A stretch of DNA of 64,000 bases. It comes from Candidatus Poseidoniaceae archaeon (lineage in GTDB: Archaea; Thermoplasmatota; Poseidoniia; Poseidoniales; Poseidoniaceae). The position numbers and the translations under genes are program-made. The stretch covers positions 1 to 64,000 of the forward strand of contig CALJHE010000001.1 in assembly GCA_938075675.1 (NCBI GenBank). Reading direction: 5' to 3'. Below are positions 58,652 to 64,000 of the stretch, one piece after another. Position 1 is the first letter of the stretch, and each line of letters opens with the position of its first letter. Under the pieces are notes generated by a model. The model was given only the letters and a program-made list of their open reading frames with translations, did not search any database and was not told the DNA's origin.

Positions 58652-59254
58652 TCACCGTGCGTGGCCTGGAGGCATGTTTGGTTCTTCAGGACCCTCTGGG
58701 TGAGGGTCAGGATGTGGGTCGCTTGCAGGTGCTGCAGCCTCGACTTCACCTCTGTGAATAGCCGCTGCGCCTTTGATTGAATCAATGATTTGTTGGTATC
58801 CAGTGCATCGGCAAAGGTTGCCTTCAATTGCACAAGCAATTTCTTTATCGGTCGGCGAATCGTTTTCGTTCAGTAAAGCCTGAGCAGAGATGAGGAATCC
58901 TGGCGTACAAAAACCACACTGCGAACCTCCGTGTTCGGCAAAGCATGATTGGATTGGTGCAAGGTGTGCGCCGTCAGCGAGCCCTTCGACCGTTGTGATG
59001 ACCGAGCCTTCAACCTGTCCGGCTAGGCAGAGGCAAGACAATCGAGGATTGCCATCCACCATCACGGTGCAACATCCACAGGTTCCAAGATCACAACCTC
59101 GCTTTACCCCAAGCGTGCCGACCTTGTCGCGTAGGACATCGAGCAGAACTGCATTGGATGGAACCAAAACTTCAACTGGAGTTCCGTTGACCTGTGCAGA
59201 CCAGACTTTTTTCTTCGGACTTGGTATCATTTCGATATGTTCGCTACCCACCAT
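58652..59254 (-). CDS. Molybdenum hydroxylase 2Fe-2S subunit (HcrC/CoxS-like)
   Basis: The small iron-sulfur subunit carrying two 2Fe-2S clusters. First cluster: RGCDLGTCGCCTVMVDG then CLCLAGQ; second: QCGFCTPGFLIS and EGNLCRCTGYQQI. The track starts at 59332, overlapping the acyltransferase gene by ATGA, but would add 26 residues unlike the family; ATG 59254 (200 residues) is preceded by a GTCGCC-TTT-GGCGAC hairpin and is used here with reservation. The C-terminal tail is rich in Pro, His and Asp (SDPHPDPHPEGPEEP). First gene of the hydroxylase set. Confidence 0.9.
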   Translation of the reverse strand: MVGSEHIEMIPSPKKKVWSAQVNGTPVEVLVPSNAVLLDVLRDKVGTLGVKRGCDLGTCGCCTVMVDGNPRLSCLCLAGQVEGSVITTVEGLADGAHLAPIQSCFAEHGGSQCGFCTPGFLISAQALLNENDSPTDKEIACAIEGNLCRCTGYQQIIDSIKGAAAIHRGEVEAAAPASDPHPDPHPEGPEEPNMPPGHAR

Positions 59255-59259
59255 ATTCT

Positions 59260-59274
59260 GTCGCCAAAGGCGAC
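59260..59274 (-). other. Hairpin just before the 2Fe-2S subunit start
   Basis: GTCGCC-TTT-GGCGAC on the minus strand forms six base pairs and ends 5 bases before ATG 59254. It may hide the start region, or be coding if the longer 59332 start is used. Either way it helps decide which start is real. Confidence 0.4.
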
Positions 59275-59328
59275 GTGGTGGCGCCCGCATATCAACATAG
59301 GGTATGCCGCTGTTGCTGAGGCAACAAC

Positions 59329-60942
59329 TCATGAATTTACAGAGGGGGCTGGAGTGGAGCGTTTCTTTACCGAGACGACATCATCACTGCCGGTTGGAGG
59401 GTCTACCCAATCTGGATCGCCGGGGAGAACAAGCCCTTCGCCTAAACCGACCAATCGCCCGGCTAACTGCCTTTGTTGTTTAACGAGTAAATCCCAATTG
59501 TATTCATCGTCCTTCCACGCCTTCCATCTTCTCATCGCCCTTGAACTGATCACCAATCGAGCGTACAATCGCAAGTGCAGTTTGGCAGATGCCGGCCACC
59601 ATATGAACAGGAGAGAGAAAACCAGTAGAGGCGGAAGGAATGTTAGCAGTTCCAACAACCAATGCTTGACCAAAATCTCATTCACTGGACTTGCAGTCGC
59701 AAGCAGCATCCATGTGAGAGCAGCAGATGCTATGATCCACCAGAGGGGGAAGAAAATAACCGCAGTCAGTACTTTGAGAGTTCCAATGATGGATTGGTCA
59801 GCACCTCGTTTTTTCATGAGTTTTACCGCTGTAGCGTTGCCTCGATAGGGAACGAGATTGCCAAAAACTGCACTCCAAGTAATGAGTCCAAGCATCCAAA
59901 CGCCTGCCCAAAGCCATGAAAACATCACTTTGGCAGAATCCTTACGAGTGAGGTTCTCCGGTCGTGCATCGACATCAATTGGAGTAATGTTGCGTTCTTC
60001 CAACTGTTCGAAATGATGTTCGCAATCTTCAACCAATTTTCCGGTAAGAGATGGGTCGTGTTCAGCAAGATATTCCCATCCTGCACGAACTCTTCGCGCT
60101 CCCATCACCGATTCTGCATAACTCGGTTTGATTAATTTTCCACCGCTCTGGCGGGCTTTTTCAGCATAAGCCAAACTCCTTGCTTTCCAAATCAGCGTAC
60201 GCTCCCTCCATGTCGTCTTTGACAGGCTAGCACGATTCAACTCCACACCGATTAAACTGGTGACCTCAGAGACCCATTCTCTATCCATTTCATCCTGTTC
60301 CTCAGGATTCTCAACCAAATCTGGAATGGGTGCGAATTTCATAATCCGTTCAACAATGACTGCTGCCCTCTCACGGAAAGTGTGTGATTCCGAGTAATGC
60401 AGCCCAATGGGCACGAGTTGAGGTTCAGCTTGGCCTTCTACCAGTGCTTTTCTTCGTGCAGCAAGTAAAATTCGTGCAGCGCCTGAACGAGCGCGCTTCA
60501 CTGAAGATTCTGTGTGCGTTGTGCCCTCCGGGAAAATAATCAGACGACCTCCATCAGCTACAACTGAAGCCACATTGTCCAACTGATCTCGGTTACGGGC
60601 TTTGGCACCTTCCACATCGTCTGAATCCTGCGCCCTTTCGATAGGAACTGCTCCTGCGCCTCGGATGAGGCGTCCAAGGAGTGGAATCTTGAACAGCGTA
60701 TGCTTTGCAATCATTGAAAGTCGTCCAGGGAGCGATGCATGCATGAGCATAGGGTCAATGAGGCCACTGGGATGCCATGCGATGAAAATGATACCACCTT
60801 CCTGAGGAAGATTTTCGTCATCGACAATGTTGATTTCTCGGAACCAAATACTGACAAGCGACCTCGACATACGGCGAACCCAGCGATAGATTCTGTTGAT
60901 GCGTGGATGACCATCACCTTGTGGGTCTTTCGGCCAGCGCAT
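59329..60942 (-). CDS. PlsC-like acyltransferase with C-terminal membrane region
   Basis: A 537-residue protein. Residues 35-220 are a glycerolipid acyltransferase domain: AWHPSGLIDPML is the catalytic His motif (with five residues between His and Asp, a variant seen in some subfamilies), IERAQDSD the second block, and LIIFPEGTTHTES the third. Residues about 330-470 contain three or four membrane helices (for example GVWMLGLITWSAVFGNL). Acyltransferases of this type make phosphatidic acid or acylate other lipids. Archaea normally use ether lipids, so its substrate is unclear. Stop overlaps a possible start of the next gene. Confidence 0.85.
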   Translation of the reverse strand: MRWPKDPQGDGHPRINRIYRWVRRMSRSLVSIWFREINIVDDENLPQEGGIIFIAWHPSGLIDPMLMHASLPGRLSMIAKHTLFKIPLLGRLIRGAGAVPIERAQDSDDVEGAKARNRDQLDNVASVVADGGRLIIFPEGTTHTESSVKRARSGAARILLAARRKALVEGQAEPQLVPIGLHYSESHTFRERAAVIVERIMKFAPIPDLVENPEEQDEMDREWVSEVTSLIGVELNRASLSKTTWRERTLIWKARSLAYAEKARQSGGKLIKPSYAESVMGARRVRAGWEYLAEHDPSLTGKLVEDCEHHFEQLEERNITPIDVDARPENLTRKDSAKVMFSWLWAGVWMLGLITWSAVFGNLVPYRGNATAVKLMKKRGADQSIIGTLKVLTAVIFFPLWWIIASAALTWMLLATASPVNEILVKHWLLELLTFLPPLLVFSLLFIWWPASAKLHLRLYARLVISSRAMRRWKAWKDDEYNWDLLVKQQRQLAGRLVGLGEGLVLPGDPDWVDPPTGSDDVVSVKKRSTPAPSVNS

Positions 60943-61000
60943 GCACCAATCACATCGTTCTATCTTTTGAGTTCATCTCCGGCTTGAACGGAAATTATCG

Positions 61001-63013
61001 CTATAATGATTTTTCTTCATCATCGACTTGTTGAGAGATAACATCACTCATCTCTTGGTCACCAAGTGTATTGAAATCAATACCTGCAAGCGTGCCTTCC
61101 TCCTTGTTGGTGATGACGTTAATCACGAGAAGAACAATGAGGAAAAGAACGATGAATGCCCCTACACCGAGAAGCATTGAGGTGCTGGAGACACCATTCT
61201 CTCCAGATTTTGTCTCAAACGCTGATGCAGTGTCCATGAGCATGATGTTCGCTGTAATCAGTGGAGAGGACGTGTGTCCGCCTGAATCGTTTGCTTTGAT
61301 GCCACGGATTGAAATCGTATGGTTTCCTTCCAAATCGATTCCGGGAAGGTGTTCCAGTTGGTGGATAATATCGATTGCAGTTAATGTTCCGGATGTATCG
61401 CCGTGGTCAAAACTGTGAATGTTAGTCCAATCATCACGCAGATGGTTGCTGCGCCATTGGACGGTGTCCACATCGCCTGTTGCGGAGTAGGAAAGAAGTT
61501 CATCAGGGAACATGTGAATTCGGCTATCTGCGCCGGTTTCAGTCAAAAGAAGGACTTCCATTGACGAATCATAGGCGTAATCCCGTTCTGCAGCTTCATA
61601 AACTGCTTCAAGAGCACGAACTTCACCATGGCCGTAAACATTGTTTTGCCGGTTCTTGGTCACCAAGTGTTGAGCATCGTTGTCATCGCATCCGTCAATC
61701 CCGGCTGCATCTCCCATGTAGGTGCATGCGCGGTACTCTGCAGTTTCTTGCATAATGTTACGCACTTCGAACGGCGTTAGGTCTGGGTTCGCTTGAAGCA
61801 TCAAAGCAGCAACACCTGCTGCACCCGGGGTCGCCATTGAAGTGCCGGACATATCGGTATACTGGTCTCCTGAGTTAAATTGAACAGACATGACATTTGA
61901 ACCGACGTAAGCCACGTTAGGTTTGACACGGTTTTCTTCAGTAGGGCCTTGACTCGAATAGATAGCGATACTGGAATCCTTGTCAAGTGCTCCAACGGTA
62001 ATTGCATCTTCTGCGCTACCTGGAGTACCGATTGTTCCGCGCCCTGCAGAGTTTCCAGCAGCGATAAACAGTGCAATGTCGTTGTAGACCATTTCGTTGG
62101 CCATTCGGTTCACACTGTCTTCTTCAGACGAAGTCCATTCGATGAGTCCGAAACCACCGAGAGACATGGAGGCTGCTCGAATGTTGTACTCATAGCGATG
62201 GTCAACGGTCCATTCCATGCCTGCCATTACGGTAGCAAATGAACCGGATCCTGCTGCATCTAGAACTTTTACGCCCACGAGGAAAGCTTGTGGAGCCATA
62301 CCGATGTGGTCATAATTTGGCGCACCGGTTCCCGCAGTTGTTCCAGCACAGTGAGAGCCGTGTCCTTGGTCGTCGTAAGGGAAGACTTCAGTGCCGTTGA
62401 CAAGGCCGGGATTGTTAACCGGGTCATAGAAAGCGATGACTTTAGGATCGTTGGTAGCAGGGTCATCATCCAAGTCATCGAGACTTGTGTGAGCGCCGTC
62501 AATGCCGGTGTCAATGATTGCCACTGTTGTGCCTGAGCCATCGTATCCAGTGTCTGCCCAAACGGTGTCTACACCGTGAAGAACTGCTGCATCGCCGTTG
62601 GTAACTGAGAGAAGTCCGTCGAGTTCGAGCATAACAACTCCGGGAAGAATGGAGGCGTCAAGGATTCGGTCAACTGGGACTCGTCCTGCCAGCGCGTCGA
62701 TTCGGTCGAGAGTCCATTGATGCGTGTATCCGATTTCGCGCTCAAGCATTGCGATTTCTTCATTTCCAGGAGTATGGTCAAAATCGATAATGAGGGGTAG
62801 AGTATTCTGCTCATCAAGGAAATACGGGCTGTCCTTGTGTACCTCGATCATATCACCGATACCGTTTCCGTTTCGGTCAACCGTGGTTTCAACCCACCAT
62901 CCTTCTTCGTCGGATTGTTCTGATGTTTCGGAAACGGGTACAGCCATAGCCAGTGTAGGCAGGACCATGATGCTCAAACAGAGGAAAGTAATTGCTTTTC
63001 GAGTCGCAGACAT
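61001..63013 (-). CDS. Exported subtilisin-like serine protease (S8), membrane anchored
   Basis: A 670-residue subtilase. Signal peptide (AITFLCLSIMVLPTLAMA), a propeptide-like region, then catalytic VAIIDTGIDGAHTS (Asp), DDQGHGSHCAGTTAG (His), FIAAGNSAGRG (oxyanion Asn) and GTSMATPGAAGVAALM (Ser). The remaining 200 residues are a beta domain followed by a membrane helix (MLLGVGAFIVLFLIVLLVI) and an acidic tail. GGTGAAGAAATG gives a good start. All catalytic residues are intact, so it is probably active at the cell surface in nutrition or surface-protein maturation. Confidence 0.95.
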   Translation of the reverse strand: MSATRKAITFLCLSIMVLPTLAMAVPVSETSEQSDEEGWWVETTVDRNGNGIGDMIEVHKDSPYFLDEQNTLPLIIDFDHTPGNEEIAMLEREIGYTHQWTLDRIDALAGRVPVDRILDASILPGVVMLELDGLLSVTNGDAAVLHGVDTVWADTGYDGSGTTVAIIDTGIDGAHTSLDDLDDDPATNDPKVIAFYDPVNNPGLVNGTEVFPYDDQGHGSHCAGTTAGTGAPNYDHIGMAPQAFLVGVKVLDAAGSGSFATVMAGMEWTVDHRYEYNIRAASMSLGGFGLIEWTSSEEDSVNRMANEMVYNDIALFIAAGNSAGRGTIGTPGSAEDAITVGALDKDSSIAIYSSQGPTEENRVKPNVAYVGSNVMSVQFNSGDQYTDMSGTSMATPGAAGVAALMLQANPDLTPFEVRNIMQETAEYRACTYMGDAAGIDGCDDNDAQHLVTKNRQNNVYGHGEVRALEAVYEAAERDYAYDSSMEVLLLTETGADSRIHMFPDELLSYSATGDVDTVQWRSNHLRDDWTNIHSFDHGDTSGTLTAIDIIHQLEHLPGIDLEGNHTISIRGIKANDSGGHTSSPLITANIMLMDTASAFETKSGENGVSSTSMLLGVGAFIVLFLIVLLVINVITNKEEGTLAGIDFNTLGDQEMSDVISQQVDDEEKSL

Positions 63014-63063
63014 TTCTTCACCGTCTTAGCCCAAACCTCTACGACATTTGAACCCATTGAAAG

Positions 63064-63075
63064 ACAGTGTACTGT
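63064..63075. other. ACAGT-GT-ACTGT dyad between divergent genes
   Basis: A five-base-arm inverted repeat in the 156-base gap between the subtilase and the gene cut by the window end. A TATA-like TTTATTTT for the minus-strand gene lies at about 63084-63094. It may be a shared operator. Confidence 0.4.
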
Positions 63076-63169
63076 ATTGCGTACGAAAATAAAGTCCCTG
63101 AACTCCAATATAGCCCAAAAATACGGGTCAACTCTTAAGTGAGGTTTGAATGAATCAATTTCGATTGTC

Positions 63170-64000
63170 ATGCCTGCTCCTCGACGTTCCGCTCCACGAC
63201 GTACCGCTCCTGCACCCGCTGTTGGGTTGCTCGAAAAAACAACAGTTCCGTCATCGAGCGGGATGATTTACAACGATACTTCGCTAGTTGAACAACCAAT
63301 GGTTATACGAAGCCCAGGCAATCCTATTGATTCAACAAGCAGGGACTTAATGAAATTCTCTCAACTTATCATGATGGGTATTGCCCTTGCTGCGATATGG
63401 GGTGGTTTGTTCAGCATCGCCTTTGCCGAGGATGCGTCAAACGATGATTTCCTCATATTGTTCTTGGGGGGATTTCTATCAGCAGGGATTGCCATTGGAT
63501 GGATTGCGGCCCAAAGTAAGAAGAACGACTATGTCCTCTATGAAGTTCAAGATTACATGCTTGGCATAGGCCTCTTCTTTGCCACTATTGGAACCGTTTG
63601 GGGCTCTCGATGGTTGATAGGATTCGTAACTGGAGAGGGATGGACTGAAATCTTTGGTACCGCTGCTGATTTTAATTCTGGCGTGTTGATTGATGCTACT
63701 ACTGGCGAAGAAGTCGAATGGCACCCGAATGCGAAGGCCATCTATGTGCAAACAGCAGCACTCCTAGCCCTCATCTTTGCTGAACTTCAACTCTTCAAGC
63801 GTTTCAAAGGAGCGACTGGATTTGGTAGGGCTGTCTCCGCATACGCTCCTATTCTCGTGTTGGTCGCTGCTGGGATGGGGCCATGGATGCGGTGGACTGA
63901 CAATGTCATTTCTTACGAAATGGGCATATCGCTCATTTTGCTCTGTTTTGCTTCAATGGAACTGGCGCTGCGCTCCAACAAAGCGCTGAATTTCGTGGTC
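63170..64000 (+). CDS. Multi-spanning membrane protein, cut at the window end
   Basis: An open frame from the ATG at 63170 to the last base (277 codons) with no stop, so the ORF track does not list it. The N-terminus is Arg/Pro/Ala-rich (APRRSAPRRTAPAPA). From about residue 65 there are repeated hydrophobic segments (LIMMGIALAAIWGGLFSIAFA, FLILFLGGFLSAGIAIGWIAA, MLGIGLFFATIGTVWGS, AYAPILVLVAAGMGPW). No family recognised. It diverges from the subtilase gene. Confidence 0.75.
   Translation, partial: MPAPRRSAPRRTAPAPAVGLLEKTTVPSSSGMIYNDTSLVEQPMVIRSPGNPIDSTSRDLMKFSQLIMMGIALAAIWGGLFSIAFAEDASNDDFLILFLGGFLSAGIAIGWIAAQSKKNDYVLYEVQDYMLGIGLFFATIGTVWGSRWLIGFVTGEGWTEIFGTAADFNSGVLIDATTGEEVEWHPNAKAIYVQTAALLALIFAELQLFKRFKGATGFGRAVSAYAPILVLVAAGMGPWMRWTDNVISYEMGISLILLCFASMELALRSNKALNFVV

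Overview
The window reads as a gene-dense archaeal chromosome segment, most likely from a marine planktonic euryarchaeon of the Marine Group II type (Ca. Poseidoniales) or a close relative. It has archaeal information-processing genes (S6e, aIF2-gamma, RpoK), an A-type ATP synthase operon, the archaeal PurP, a class II HMG-CoA reductase and the archaeal entry to the shikimate pathway. Heme A synthase and heme O synthase point to an aerobic haem-copper oxidase. Intergenic spaces are short, and many neighbours overlap by 4 bases. Genes inside operons carry strong Shine-Dalgarno sites (GAGGTGA, AAGGAGGTGA), while at least one stand-alone gene looks leaderless with a TATA box at -26. The lineage call is inference from gene content.

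Layout. 1-2.2 kb: translation genes (rps6e, aIF2-gamma, PIN-domain protein). 2.25-5.5 kb: an overlapping minus-strand trio (AAA-like ATPase with winged helix, beta-propeller, DUF357), then an AT-rich spacer full of GTTAA repeats, then HMG-CoA reductase. 7-12.8 kb: ScpB, ScpA and SMC condensin. 13-19 kb: membrane and zinc-ribbon-like protein, NadB, PanE, and a large S2P-like membrane protein lacking its zinc ligands. 19-27.8 kb: a nine-gene ATP synthase operon in the order H-I-K-E-C-F-A-B-D; its subunit I carries an EF-hand pair. 27.9-31 kb: a UbiE-like methyltransferase and three consecutive KaiC/RecA-like genes with progressively lost P-loops. 31-35.2 kb: two divergent surface proteins and tRNA-Ser(GCU). 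35.3-38.4 kb: CtaB, CtaA and a thioredoxin-like exported protein. 38.4-42.7 kb: RpoK, tryptophan 2,3-dioxygenase, PurP and a second EF-hand protein. 42.8-48.6 kb: an HTH_10 regulator, then an aromatic amino acid operon ending in aspartokinase. 48.6-54.9 kb: a MoxR/DUF58/DUF4350 cluster and a secreted protein with a sorting-tail-like C-terminus. 54.9-60.9 kb: a three-subunit molybdenum hydroxylase resembling 4-hydroxybenzoyl-CoA reductase plus a PlsC-like acyltransferase. 61-64 kb: an exported subtilase and a membrane protein cut by the window end.

How they work together. The aromatic operon is self-consistent: its first enzyme uses aspartate semialdehyde and its last gene makes the precursor of that compound. 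CtaB and CtaA convert haem B to haem O and haem A, which would feed a proton-pumping oxidase and, through ion motive force, the ATP synthase. NadB and tryptophan dioxygenase are entry enzymes of two different routes to NAD. The most unusual signals are the EF-hand insertion in ATP synthase subunit I (with a second EF-hand membrane protein 14 kb away), the three-gene KaiC-like cassette, the pseudo-S2P protein, an AAA protein with substituted Walker motifs beside a repeat-rich spacer, and an aIF2-gamma without its zinc-knuckle cysteines. No mobile elements, CRISPR arrays or rRNA genes were seen.
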